A DNA stretch of 64,000 bases. Source: Uranotaenia lowii (lineage: Eukaryota > Arthropoda > Insecta > Diptera > Culicidae). Position numbers and translations under genes: made by a program. Location of the stretch: contig NC_073691.1 in NCBI RefSeq assembly GCF_029784155.1, positions 29,169,130-29,233,129 of the forward strand, written 5' to 3'. The notes under the pieces are model-generated. The model searched no databases. It was not told the origin of the DNA and saw nothing but the letters and a program-made list of their open reading frames with translations. The stretch's first letter is position 1; each line of letters opens with the position of its first letter. Below are positions 44,646-56,559 of this stretch, piece by piece.

Positions 44646-45306
44646 AAAAAAAATTATATTTTTTTCTTAGCGATCCACCACACCCTCCACAACAAAAAAC
44701 TCGATTTGAGCCCCCTGGCAATGCACGCTTCCTGCTCTCAGGATGTCTGTAAAACAATATAAAACCTAATATTTGAATACGCGAGCAAAGTTTTAATAAT
44801 TTTTTAGAACTTTCCAAGTGATTATTTAATGCGAGGAAATGTAATGAGGAAATATATCAATATTTGTTTAAAATGAATCTCAGTGGAAGAAAATTCCTTT
44901 TAAAAGACCCATTGGGCGGCAACAAATTTCAAATCCTTCCTTTGTCACTCGGAGTTGGAACATCGGGAAAGAAGGGGTAAAAAAAAACAAAAATAAATAA
45001 ACTGGAATAAATGGCACGAAGCTTGTATGCAACAAAATTGCAAACAATATCATTGCACAAATCTATATATCAAGTAATTTTTCATCGTTAAATCCAATAA
45101 AATCAAGAATACAAAAGGCGAAATACCTCCCATCTTCCACAATTTGATTTTTGGTCTTGAAATCTTTCGGACACCTCAGACTTAGCATAACATACTTCAA
45201 ACTTTATTTATTCCCACCTTCATGATTTTAGGAAATCTCAAAGGGGTGGAGGGGGGTGACAAAAGAAGAAATTGATATTTGTTCCAACCTTATTTGCAGG
45301 TTAGAA
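44646..45306. other. Flanking DNA inside the inverted segment
   Basis: No gene. A GC-richer patch lies near 44675-44745. The 16-bp sequence catgtaagtgtataag at 45307-45322 is the inverted counterpart of 43669-43684 and marks the inversion boundary. Confidence 0.5.
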
Positions 45307-46184
45307 CATGTAAGTGTATAAGATTATGTATTCCCATTTTCATATTTCGGATTCTGTATCAAGTTCAGGATTCATGATTTTCAGTTAGAATAATCATAAG
45401 ATATTAGAAATGAAAAGCTGCTTTGGAAAACTGGTTCAAGTTGGTTTTACATTTTATATCAAATTTGAATCATGTTTTCGAGACCATACGAATATTTTGA
45501 TAAAAGTTTTCCGAATATGAAAAATAGAAAAGTTTTGTTTTATATTCAAATTTGAGTTCTAAAAATTTAATTCTTACACAAAATTCAAACATTTAAAGCT
45601 TCGAAATGGCAATACAAAATTGAAAACTCATATTCAAATCATTTGAAATTCATATTTGAATTCAGATTCAATACTGATTAAACATAAATATTTTAAATAG
45701 TGAATTTAGATTAAACCTGAACTGCATCTGGAATAAAATTCGGAAATCGCATTTTATGTGCATTTCAGAAATTGTATGAAAATTGGAATGCAGATTCAAC
45801 GGGCGAATTTTAAATTAAGGTTCAGAATGCTGATTCTAAATTCAGAGAAAGATTTAGCTTGTAAATTAATTTTACAATCAACATAAATTGTTGAGGAATT
45901 CAAGAGTACATGAACTTAAGATTACTTGTCAATTCAATTTTCAGATTTCAAATTTTTAATCAAACTTAGTTTGTAAACAAAATTGAGCTGAAAATCGCGA
46001 ATTAAAAGTAAAATTTGAGTTTTTTTTGTATTGAGCGAAAAACCCAAATTTTTTTTAATCATCAACAGAATTTTTGTTCTGGAATTGATTTTTTTAGAAA
46101 AATATTTTCTGTTAAAGAAACATGTACTTGATGTTAACCTAAAAATCTGCTCGAAATTCTGTATTTTTTCGTTGGATTGTTTAA

Positions 46185-47025
46185 CCCTTTCCTTCCCATG
46201 GTAGCACAGGTGATCCACAACTTTGCACAGCTCGCATTTGAACTGGGCGCTTTGGATCAACACCATTTTTTTACTGAATGTGTAGATTCGAGTGAAGAAA
46301 CATCTCACAAAATTTGAAGAAAATGATTTGTTGTTCAATAACTTGACTAGTTTTTATAATTTCCTTCAAATAAAATTACTGACGTGGAGAAGGTTGCTTA
46401 TGCAAGCAGAATCAAATGATGGTTTACTTAGATTTTAACTAAAACATATAAATTTTTGAGTAAGTAAAGTGGATCACTGGTGATACACTGGGAACAAAAC
46501 GTACTTTTCTTCTTGTGAAGCTTCTTACCAATACTCAAGAAAATCATTTCGTCAACATAAAAATCGCTTCAGGATAGTTATTTCATCTGCTTAAATGACC
46601 ACATGTCTCGAAATGTTTGTAAAAGTTCGCGATTTTCTCGAAAAACGGCATGTTTTGTTTTCCTTGCGCAAAGTGTCATGGCGGCCAATTGTGAAAGGCA
46701 AAAATAAAAATTTAAAATATTTCAATAAATAGACTTTCGAGGGATGCGTATACCAAAGAAGTTTTTTTATCAAATAGGATCGTTTTAGTTTGTGATCAAT
46801 GAAGTGATGAAATTCCATGTTTTTTTGCAATAATTTCATGTTTTTCATTTGCACCCTATGTGTTGTTATCTTCCCAATGGAGCACATATGATCCACCTCG
46901 AAACCCAAATATATCAAATGGATCATTAAATTAGGCTTAAATTATGCATCTTTTGTTCTAGAACTTCAGCGGTAAATCAATATTTCTATTTTTTAAACGT
47001 GAAAAACCTCGTGGGAAGGAAAGGG
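46185..47025. mobile_element. piggyBac-type MITE with TTAA target
   Basis: Perfect inverted termini CCCTTTCCTTCCCA are found at 46185-46198 and, inverted, at 47012-47025, flanked by TTAA at 46181-46184 and 47026-47029. This is the piggyBac target signature, with a CCC-type start. Subterminal copies of a gatccac motif lie near 46211 and 46889. The 841-bp interior encodes no transposase. Confidence 0.85.
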
Positions 47026-47038
47026 TTAACATTATTAA

Positions 47039-47201
47039 CACATTAGAGACATCAAAATTCGACATTTAATATTTTTGCGTTGTGTTGAATTTTGTAGAAT
47101 GAGGTTTCATTATTTGATTCATAACAATTGAATTATGCTTTTTAATGGAGCATATGAGCAGCAAGCAAAACTCCAAGATAGCTCGTACTGGTCGCAATGT
47201 G
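47039..47201. mobile_element. Second TTAA-flanked MITE (163 bp)
   Basis: Inverted termini CACATTAGAGAC (left) and CACATTGCGACC (right, reverse-complemented) are flanked by TTAA at 47035-47038 and 47202-47205. It sits only 9 bp from the previous MITE. It is non-coding and too short for anything but a MITE. Confidence 0.7.
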
Positions 47202-47709
47202 TTAATATTGGAATTTTTTTCTAAAGTTAAACTTCAAACTAAAATCATTTGATCCGAAAATCAGATGATTTTTTCTGTTACTTTTTTTATATGATTTTTT
47301 TTATCAAAGGTTAAAATTTTTGAAATTGCAAAACAATTTGAAAGATTGGGCTTGTTTGATTTTATCATAGAATAAGTTTTTTTTTAAAGAAATGGAAGAC
47401 TCTCCTAAAAAAGCCTATTTTTTGCTCAAATCAACTGAGTTTGATCTACCAGACTGTTAAACAAATTCAAACATTTTAAACATCGAGAATGTGAATTTAG
47501 CGTACCTTTAAGGCTTATTGAATTATATTATTGAATTCAAAAATTTTTAATATAAAAGTGCTTAAATATGAATAATCATATAGTTACATACATAATTTGT
47601 TTAATTTTTTTGTATGCGGGCATTGTTGGGCAAATAGTTATGCATATGAAAAAATCAGTCATCAAAACCCCCCCCATGAGTCGGTTCTTCCTACGGCCCT
47701 GTGTGAGCC

Positions 47710-48230
47710 TGTTATCAATCTTCACTCCGAGATCTAATATGGACTTCACGTTTTTCAGATAACTTTCAGATAGGCGGTGGTCAAACTTGACGATGTTTCG
47801 TGAGCGAGAAAAATTTACTACCTTGCATTTTTTTGCATTAGCTTGCATCCCGTTCAAGCAGCACCAGCTTTCAAGCCTAGCGATATCAGCTTGCAGTGCC
47901 ATATAATCTATACTACTATGAATCCTCCTAAAAAGCTTCAGATCGTCAGCATAGAGGAGCTTGTCGGAGTGGAGTTTTTCACATAGATCATTTACAAATG
48001 TAATGAATAGTAGCGGTCCGAGGTGGCTTCCTTGGGGTACACCCGACGGGGTTTCGAATATACAAGATCCTGATCCATTTATTTTCGTGAAAGTGCAGCG
48101 ATTTGTGAGATACGACTTGATCCACTCGAGCGACCAAGTTGGAAAACCAAGTCGGTCCAACTTTCTGATAAGTAAATCGTGCGGGACTCGATCGAAAGCT
48201 TTTGCAAAATCGATATAAATCGAGTCAACT
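47710..48230 (-). pseudogene. R4 reverse transcriptase, catalytic part
   Basis: Readable blocks are YIDFAKAFDRVPHDLL (first catalytic Asp, just upstream of 48160), LTNRCTFTKING, SGVPQGSHLGPLLF and LLYADDLKLFRR with the Asp pair near 47945, then CKVVNFSRSR and DLGVKIDNRLT. The frame runs on past 47702 into family E sequence, giving a spurious tail (QGRRKNRLMGG) that is transposon DNA. Confidence 0.85.
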
Positions 48231-48712
48231 TAACAACTATTTTCCAGGCTATTGCTGATTGAGCTTACGTAGCACATTAAGTTGCTAACAGTCGACCTCT
48301 TCTTCACAAAGCCGTGCTGTGATTCGGATATGAAAGATTTAACGGCGGGCGTACAGTCTTTCTTGCATCAAAGCTTCGTATACTTTGGAAATAGAAGTCA
48401 AGATTGAGTTGGGATGGTAATTTTCGGCTTTGTGCGCATTTCCTGATTTGTATATTGGAGAAATAGCCGCGATATTCCACGCGCAATAGAACGATCGGGG
48501 ATTAAGTGACCGATTTACAACACTGCAAATCGGACCAGCTGGGATGCAGCACAATATTTTAAAATCGATGGCGGTATCAGTCAGGACCTGAACGTTTATT
48601 TGGATCAACAGCGGACAACTTTTCGTAAACATTTTGTTCAGAAAAGCACGGTAAGGGCAAATTAATGTCATAGGAAGGCAAAGAGTCTAGGTAGTTATTG
48701 TCTTGGCATACA
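48231..48712 (-). pseudogene. R4 RT, N-terminal part
   Basis: Contains NIAAISPIYKSGNAHKAENYHP (a counterpart of the FPVFKNG-YRGI blocks) and SVDPNKRSGPD-like sequence in neighbouring frames, so at least two frameshifts occur. It lies between the endonuclease linker and the catalytic RT and matches R1 7000-7280 in order. Confidence 0.65.
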
Positions 48713-49582
48713 TCAGTAGAGCAATACACACTTCGGAAAAAGTCTGCAAACATAATTAGCCAACTCGGTTGGACTATTAGCAGTGACACCATTAAAGTTC
48801 ACATCTGCAGGGATGGTGGCGTTACGCTTCTTGTTGTTGAAATGCTTCCAAAATGATAAGGGATCATTTTTGGCGTTTTGCTGGAGACGCAAGATGTGTT
48901 GGCGGTAAAGCACGTTGTTCAGATTTTCAAATTCACCTTCCAGGAGTCTTAGGTGACATCTACAATTTTCAGAACGATACCGATTAAAACATTTTCGGGC
49001 CTTTCGTAGCTGATTACGTAATCTTCTAAAATCGGCATTCCACCAGGCATGTTTCGTTGATTTGATTCTCTGCTGGCGCTTCAGGGGTACATTTTGTTTG
49101 AAAATAGAGTAAATTTTAAAATAAAAAAAATCAACGGCGGACTCCACATTGTTTGCTTCTTCTAGAAATTCCCAGTTTGTTGAGTTGACCGCAGCCGCAA
49201 CCAGATCGAAGTTACACCTCTTGAAATCAAAATCAAGTTCTCCGATGGGCTCTTCTAAGGGGCTCAGTTCTTGATCAACTTCGAAGCATAAGATAAGCTG
49301 TTTATGATGACGGTCTACAGGAATAATTGGGACGGATGATTCGAAAATTGACACGTTGGCGGGATTGGTTACAAATGCAAGGTCTAAGAAACGCTGATTG
49401 TTGTTCGTTATGCTGCAGATCTGGTATAAACCAGCGGAAAATAATGTGTCAGTCAATAGAATTTCAGCTTCAGATGAAGCGTTCGTTGGCAGATAACTAT
49501 AAAAATCTTGATCGTAGGTCCATTGTAGATGAAGAAGATTATAATCCCCGACAACGATTACTGAGTCAAGAGCGGTGGTCAT
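48713..49582 (-). pseudogene. R4 endonuclease C-terminus and linker
   Basis: The 289-codon frame reads VIVVGDYNLLHLQW (APE endonuclease block), ICSITNNNQRFLDLAF, IPVDRHHKQL with the conserved His pair, then the linker SINSTNWEF-like block, KHAWWNADFRRLRNQLRKARKCFNRYR and LSFWKHFNNKKRNATIP. It is the longest uninterrupted piece of R4. The start at 49582 is internal; the real protein continues upstream in another frame. Confidence 0.82.
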
Positions 49583-50475
49583 TTTTCCTATTTGTTGAAC
49601 AGCAGCAGAATGGGATTCGTAGTTACGGAGGCAGCTGTTTGGCCGAAGATAAATACAGCACAGATAGAGCGAGCTCGTGCCAATCTTAACTTTTACTATA
49701 ATTTGTTTCAGATGTTCTCAGTTTTGCAGGGCGACAGGGATCGCATTCAGATCTTTTTTCACAGCGATCCAAACACCTCCTCCTCGTTGAGCATTGTTCG
49801 TCTCAGAGTTGCGGTCACAACGATAAATATATTGTTCGATGATAGCTCACTGTCTTGAATTATGTGATTTAGCCAAGTTTCGGTGATCAAAATGCAGTCA
49901 TAATCACTGGCAGAAAGCGCGTTGTGGAAAGCAGCAGACTTTGTTCGCATACCACCCGCATTTTGGTAGTATAGAGAGATATTCCGGCGAAAAAGTTGAG
50001 TGGGCGAAAGAGTTAAGGAGATCTGATTATTAGAATCGGGCATCGAACATTGAAGAAGGTCTGAGTTTCCCACGGGAGTCGTTGATTCCGACAAGGTTTC
50101 ATTATTAGTTTCTAAATTTGAACTTGTACGGGAGTCGCGTAAGGTGTTATGGGGTTGACGATCATTGCTGGAGTTTCGGGTTTCGGTTCCCACGAAAACC
50201 CGGGCCTGTTATTGCGTTCGATGGTAAATTCACGAAAACGAATACCAACCGGCCATGTTTCCGGTCAAAATCAAAGAGCTTTGATTTTTAAATGCAATGG
50301 CGCTTCAACCTTGTAGGACACGAAAGTTAGTGACTCAAGGTTCCTTTCCTTGGGAACAAGTTTTGTAACATTAGTTAGACTTGCATCAAGATGCGAACGT
50401 ATCATTTCGATAACCCGTTTTTCTGGTACCTTAGGCCCTATTCCTGATAAATACAAAGTGAATGAACGTGAATTT
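49583..50475 (-). pseudogene. R4 ORF1 C-terminus and ORF2 N-terminus
   Basis: The frame 50456-50271 gives YLSGIGPKVPEKRVIEMI and a KLVPKERNLESLTFVSYK block of the ORF1 RRM-like domain. A frameshift follows before WPVGIRFREF near 50215-50250. From 50193 the ORF2 N-terminus is Ser/Asn-rich, then ISLYYQNAGGMRTKS and ILITETWLNH start the endonuclease. The frame is lost again near 49790. Upstream of 50475 homology ends. Confidence 0.75.
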
Positions 50476-50649
50476 TTACATGAAATATCATCTTATTACC
50501 TTCATTTTTATCATAGAAAGTTTTCGATCAAACGAATGGATTTTAAAATACACGCGTTGGTAACTGCCCAGCTTTTAAATAATCATAGCCATACCTAAAA
50601 GAAGTGTGGACTTTATTAATCAGTTGATGTGTAATTGAACAAAATGGTA

Positions 50650-53560
50650 ACATCAGACCGAAGCATGAAGGAACGTTCTTTATTCCACATTCTTCGGAAA
50701 CATCTCAACGATTCCAATTTCCGTGTCCGCTAAGATTTCCACCCATTATCGGTTTGGAGGCAATCCAACATCAAACATAAGCAGCAACAACGACAAGGCA
50801 ACTCAAGAAGCAAAGCAATAGCAGACCACCATCGGCGTGCGTGTCGGCGTCTTAAGGGGTTGACCAGAGAGCGCCAGGGCCAGGTGCTAGACGGCGAAGC
50901 CGGCGGCACTCTGAGGAAGAAGCAATGAAAACTGCTACACACACTTGGTGTAGCGTGGAATGGATGCAGCAGCCGCTTGCCGTCCAAGAATTTTCCCGGT
51001 GTGTGCGCGTGTGAACGAGAAGACAACATGCCACAGTTTTCGGTCGGATTCGGGAGGTAGACCATCCCGAAGGGGTGGGATACCGGCAAAGAAGGGAGTT
51101 GTATCCGATACATGATTATGTATAAATAACCCCTCGATCCACACCACACACCGCAAGGTGGGTGGTGTTGTGGAAAAAGATGGGATCCGGAGGATCCCGT
51201 CAAAGGGGGAAAATGAGAGAACGGACCGAGAACTCTCTGCTGATGCTGCTGCCTAGAGACAACACACGAATGCTGGGGGGATAAACGTGAACTAACTAGA
51301 AGAGCTCACGTATGGAAAATAAGTACGACGGAACACGGACGACGGTCGACGGTCCAACGGATTTGGACGACCGGGATCGGGACTTGTGTTGTGTTGTGTG
51401 TTGTTAGCATTCAGTCTGCGCTTTTCGGCTTCTGGCGGCCATCCGACAGAAGTTGGCCACGGCAGTGTGGCCAGGGTTTTTTGGGGGGGCGAGCGTCAGC
51501 TCGCTTGCTGCATCTCTAATTCAACTTGTTGTAATTATAGCGAGAGCATCAGCAGCATCGGTATTATATGTTTTCGGGAGTTTCGGCAAACGGCGCGCTC
51601 GCTCGTTTCGGTCCAGCATTATAGCTCCCTGGTTGAGGGAGTTTTTGTGGATGGTTTCTGCGGTCTGGAAGAGTGGATGGTAAGGCAACAAGAGGACATT
51701 AAATGGCGTACCTCCAAGAGATTCCCCGAGACCAGTGGGAAAAACCATAATAGCAATTTTAGTCTAAAATTGTACTCGGCTGACTTTGGAAGCAAACAGG
51801 TCAGCTCTTCCAAGTGTTGTCCTTTCTATTTGGAATCTTCCTGGATAAGGCCGCGGTCAGTGGGTAGGGCACTATTTGGTGGCCGAATCAGTGCCAAACG
51901 ATTAAAACCGATTTTGTGTGCGGAAAAATTTGACAACATTTTCGGGACACCCGAAAAAAAATCACCGGAAATAAAAAAGCGCGCGCGCCCATTATAGAGT
52001 CCTCTTAATAGAGTAAAGTGGTTACCGTGTTGTTGTATTTTTTTTCTCTCTCCTCGGGACCAGTTGCAACTGAACCCTCTTTTGTGGGGGTTTATTTTTC
52101 GGCCAGAATTCATTCCTGGAAGTCCGCGCCATTTGGCAAGTGGAGGGGGAACCCGCGAAAAAAGTGACTCGCTGCGAATCAAACGCGTTGGTGATACACC
52201 AAATACAAAAAAATAACGAAAAAAAAAACAAACCGCTCCCGCGGATCTGACCAGGGGGTGGCCACTCTGCGGATATCGCGCCGCGACGGTCTGGTCAAAT
52301 TCGCACCCCGGATCCCCAACCGGGACGCAGGACTTTCGGGGAGACGAAGTGCGGTCAGCAGAAAAGCTTTTCCCGGCCAAATTTCGGTTTGGTTTTCTGT
52401 GTGTGTTCCCGTGCTCGTTTTTTCGTTCCAACTATTTTTTTTCGTGGAAGTTGCCAACCCGCGAATCGATTCCCGCGGCCTACTATTGGGCAACTCGCGG
52501 GACACCCAATCGACGAGAGATGGAAACCGGGTGTGAACAAAATCGTTGAACACCCACGGAGAAAAAAAAACCCGATTGGTGTGAATCCAATCGCAGTAGC
52601 CGATGGGATTTTTTCGACCCTTTCGAGAAGTGACCGATGAAAAAGAATAACAACAACAAACCGGAAGTACGACACCAGCAAACCTCAACGAGTACAACGC
52701 CGACAGAGAGAGAGGCAACAAAAAAAGTAAAACCCGGTTGGCGTTGACAAAAATGTGAAGTGAAGTGTTGTTGGTGGTGTGGCTTTCTCGTGTTGTGCCG
52801 TCAGAAAAAAAACGAGTTTAAACAGTGAAAATATATTTATTTGTGTGTGATTTGATACCTTGGTGGATTCCGAAACGCGTGTATGGAGAGTGTCACAATT
52901 GCGTGTTAAGTGACGGGTCCCCAGTCAGTGTGATTCGAACGAAAAAAAAAAAGGAACAGGGCTACCCCCAAAACCTCAACACGAAGGTCACCGGGTACCA
53001 TACTCCGTCAACAACAAAAAAAAACAGAGAGAAGAACCATCAAACCTCAAACACAAAAACCAAAACCAACTGGGGGGGAACATCAACCAAAAAAGTGAAG
53101 TAAAAAAGTGACTGGGTTTTTTTTTGGCTATCCCCCATCATCAATTTGGAACCTTAATCGTGGATAGTTAAAAGAAGTGGGCCGAAACGACATCCCTACG
53201 CAGCGCACGTCAACAAAATTTGTGTGTGATTTTTAGGTATGTTACAGGACAACTAAAAAAAAAATAACCGGAAACACATCGGCGTGGATTGAATAGAATA
53301 ATAGTCTCTCCCTCCATGAACCGTTTACATACGCCCTGTGGCCGTCGGTGGATGTCACTACGCGACTACTAGGTACTACGCCTGTATCTCTGCATTCTGC
53401 GGTTCACCTGCGGAACCGGAAACGGAACTGGAACTGGAACTTCATGCCGACTCGTCGTCGTTGGCGTCAACAAATCGGAACAGTGAAGTGTGAGTATCGT
53501 TTCAGGCGGTCAAATGCCACCACGTTTGCCATAATTGAGGATGTTTGCTAGCACTCTGGT
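50650..53560 (+). other. GC-richer region, candidate host promoter and 5' UTR
   Basis: Nearly 3 kb with clearly higher GC than the rest, no TIRs and no repeat similarity within the window. From about 52700 the sequence turns purine-rich with gtgaag, gtgaaaa and AAAC-rich runs, a texture typical of long dipteran 5' UTRs. A consensus-like splice donor aagt/GTGAGT lies at 53490. An initiator-like TCAGTC lies at 51411-51416, without a convincing downstream element. Open frames up to 203 codons (51386-51997 plus; 51826-52431 minus) overlap on both strands and look incidental. The host gene cannot be named. Confidence 0.35.
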
Positions 53561-54590
53561 TAGGTTTGGTTAATCCTTTGGTCAAATGTACTAGCTACCG
53601 AAATTTTTAATTGACTAGATTTTAGTGGTCACGGTGTGATGCCACCGTTACAAATATTTCGCGGTTTTTTTTCGGGAGGATAACTTGTCAGTGATATGAC
53701 TGGTCTACTACTGTTTTTGTGTTTTTTACAAGGGACAAATGAGGAAAATGTTTTTCCGGCGGGGTAGGGATGAATAAATCATACCTTATTCTATGTTTCC
53801 AAACAAAGCAGGAAGGAAGGTTCTTCCAATTTATAAGATTTTAGGTCTTAAATGTTGATCTTGTCATAGAAAAATAAATTTGTGGAACGTTTGTAGGATA
53901 GCTGAACTTAAATCTGCATGAATAGCTGAAAAAAATCAACCAACAGATAAATGGCAGCTGTGCAAAGTTGGAATAAAGTGCACTGCTCCAAGCAATTTCA
54001 ATCTTTTTTTTTTATTTTTTTTTTAAGTTTTAGTGACCATCATCCGTCCCGCAAAAGCTGGACATGTCCAGCTGTTTTTAGAAATTATCCCGCCGTCCCG
54101 CTTTTTTCTCAAAAAGTCCCGTTTTATCCTGAAAAAACTTTTGAAGAAGATTTCACCTACTCCGATTCTACCAAAATAGTTGTTACGTGCTTGATAAAAA
54201 CGCTTTTCATTGAAACTCTCCACGACCATTTTCAAATCCTGTAATTTTTTCTAATCTTCTATTATCCATCCATTTTCAAAACAAGAAATGATTTACTTAA
54301 AGGACATGAAATTCATCGTTACGGCTGAAGAAAAGTCAAACAACGCTTTTATGAAGTTTTACTGACTTACACTGGAAAAACGTTAATTCATTGGTTCTTC
54401 ACAGTAAAATCATTCAAATATAGACCCCCGTTCAGTTTTGGCAACACGCCCGAAAATTTTGGGTTGTCAAAATCGAATATTGGCAAAAACAAACGGACTC
54501 TGTATGTAAGGTTTTTTTTTCTCAAAATAAGCATTTTTTTCAAAGTTCAAATAAGATAAGATTAAAAAAATATTGATTTTTCTTACCATT
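53561..54590. other. AT-rich sequence with an 18-bp palindrome
   Basis: No gene. AGCTGGACATGTCCAGCT at 54056-54073 is a perfect palindrome. Nearby phrases with repeated TCCCG (54046-54125), and again at 55395-55480, suggest a dispersed repeat spanning or flanking family M copy 2. Confidence 0.4.
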
Positions 54591-54932
54591 TAAGATTGCC
54601 AGACGTTTCCGGACCGGACCACGAAATTTTTCAATAAAAATTTAAAAGAATACTCTATGGTTTTTTTATCAAAGCACATCAGCAGAATTTAAATTGTATT
54701 TTAGGCTTACGGAAAACTTTTCGATTCAGATTTTTTTAAACTTTATAAAATATCATATTTGAACGCAAAAATGAAAATCATAATAATTCCATTTAAGTTT
54801 TTTTTGTTCAATTTTGAAAATAGAGTCAATCAAACTGTGCAAAATCCAACCTTTTTTCTACGAATTCTGGCAAAAGGGCCGGACCGAATATCCGGGAAAG
54901 TCTTGGTAAATCCGGGCAATCTTGAAAGCTTA
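54591..54932. repeat. Family M MITE-like repeat, copy 2
   Basis: The left end TAAGATTGCCAGAC and the right end, reverse-complemented, TAAGCTTTCAAGATTGCCCG share the terminal TAAG and GATTGCC blocks. The interior aligns with 24403-24800 through ccggacc, caataaaaat and a tccgggcaat end. It is slightly shorter than copy 1. Confidence 0.5.
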
Positions 54933-56540
54933 TCTTAGTTTTATTAGGCGTTCTTTGGCTACGTTCTAGCAACGTTAATATTTTTTGGATTGAAGATAAT
55001 ATAATTTAAGTTGCTTTCAAATGATGCTGGTTCCAGATGTTCCTCGGGAATCCAAGCAAAATCTCTTGAATGTAAAGCTTAAGCAAAAAATGAAATTCCT
55101 GATATAAAAAAAACAGGACTACCGAGCGAAAACGAACTATTTGCAATAAACAATGAATGAATTGACGAGATGAATTGAACAAACTTGGTAGATGATCAAA
55201 AACGGATGTTAAAAAAAATTTAAACTTTCTTTAACTTTCAGATTTTGTATCACTCTGAACTACAACATTTTGGACTTGAGTTTTTGCAGTATACAAAGAT
55301 GGAAGTTTTCTTCCATATCCATATTTTATCAATTCCTTTGAACTGTTTCAGCTGAAGCAATTTATGCATATGTAAAGGAATGGTCATAAAAAAAAGTCCC
55401 ACTTTAAACGTCGATGTCCCGAATTTTAAATGAAATGTCCCGGTTTTTACCTGAAAGTATCTGTTAAGCCTCCGTCCCAGAAATGTTTAGAAGTTACAGT
55501 CCCTGGATTGTCGATATGACACTCCAGACTAGAACCAATACATAAAACTCTTTGGTTTCCTTGCTGTGCTAATATAATTACATCACTTAAATCAGTATGA
55601 AATTGCTTTTCTGGTGAACATACATTTTTTACATTTTTTGTGGCCATGATCTTAAAAAATTTCAAAAAACTTTATCCTTATGTGCAGCGTATAGTTTCTT
55701 ATTTTAGCTTTCTTGGACACTAAAATTTTTTTTTGAGAATTCTGTTTTCCGAAACATATTTTTTCGAATGTTTTTTTCATAAATTTTGAATAACAGTGTT
55801 ATAGCTGAACGTTGTCTGAAAATCATACTTGAGTTATATTACGAGGTTTCTACTTTAAATTTTGTAAAAATCGATCGAGATTTATGAGTGATAAAGCGGT
55901 TTATAGTAAGAAGTGTCAAATTGACAGTCATGGTCTGATTAGGGAGTTTTTTTTTCATGAGATTTCAGGGTGCGTCCATGAAAAGTAATGATTCTTAATT
56001 GAAGATTCCCAGAATTCATTGAGGTTTCACGAAGATTTTTTTTATTTGGTTGCACCCGAATAAAGTTACAAGCCGCCAAACTTCCAAAAGTGTCATATTG
56101 ACACTCAAGAACGGATTAGGGTTAAACCGCTCCTATGCTTAGTTGGAGATGCTGAGTGTTTTTGACTGACAAGTGACAATTACTCTAGCCGGGATCGTTT
56201 GAAGGTATCTGGAGGATTCAACCGAAAATATTTGAAATAATTGGGGAAAGTTATTTGTCCGCTTTACTTGACCTAGCAATTTTTTTATACGCGTGTTGCT
56301 TAAGCCCGTCGTCCAAATCCATATAGTTTTCCTGAAAAGCCCAGCCAGCAAACATTTAAGAAGGTATATCGCAGGAACAACAGAATTATTCAAAGAAATA
56401 TATCAGATGAAAAGATTGTATTAAACTTACCAAAATAGCATATAGTTACAAAATTGGAGGCGATATACATATATATAAACGACAAGATTCCAACGATTCG
56501 ATTTCCCCACAAAAAGCTAAATAAACGGTTTTAAGTAATT
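54933..56540. other. AT-rich region with a recurring AGTGTCA-type motif
   Basis: No gene. Related palindromic motifs occur at about 55502-55516 (reverse), 55914-55930 (AGTGTCAAATTGACAGT) and 56089-56105 (AGTGTCATATTGACACT). The last two are both followed by a diverged stretch ending GATTAGGG. This could mark subterminal repeats of an unrecognised element. Confidence 0.35.
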
Positions 56541-56559
56541 TGAATAATACGAAAAAAAA

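Larger units (their letters stand above)
45335..47701 (-). mobile_element. Family E hAT-like element, left piece
   Basis: On the minus strand it starts CAGGGCCGTAGGAA at 47701, next to the 8-bp target TGTGAGCC (47702-47709, reverse of GGCTCACA). It runs down to about 45335, where homology to copy 1 position 960 ends. Positions 45345-45900 align with 430-960. Two TTAA-flanked MITEs are nested within it. No transposase is visible; the minus frames at 45934-46338 and 46591-46926 are partly MITE sequence. Confidence 0.75.
47702..50475 (-). mobile_element. Non-LTR retrotransposon R4, 5' part
   Basis: A minus-strand element of the same group as R1 and R2. An ORF1 fragment with SFTLYLSGI and WPVGIRFREF is followed by ORF2 with endonuclease and RT, interrupted at the RT thumb by the family E insertion at 47701. 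It is 5' truncated near 50475. Its 3' end lies at 44007-44645 in inverted orientation. Multiple frameshifts make it a pseudogene. Confidence 0.85.

Noticed and set aside
51386..51997. 203-codon plus-strand open frame with a hydrophobic N-terminus
   Set aside because: It overlaps comparable frames on the opposite strand in GC-richer DNA, has no domain and no coding texture; more likely UTR or promoter DNA.
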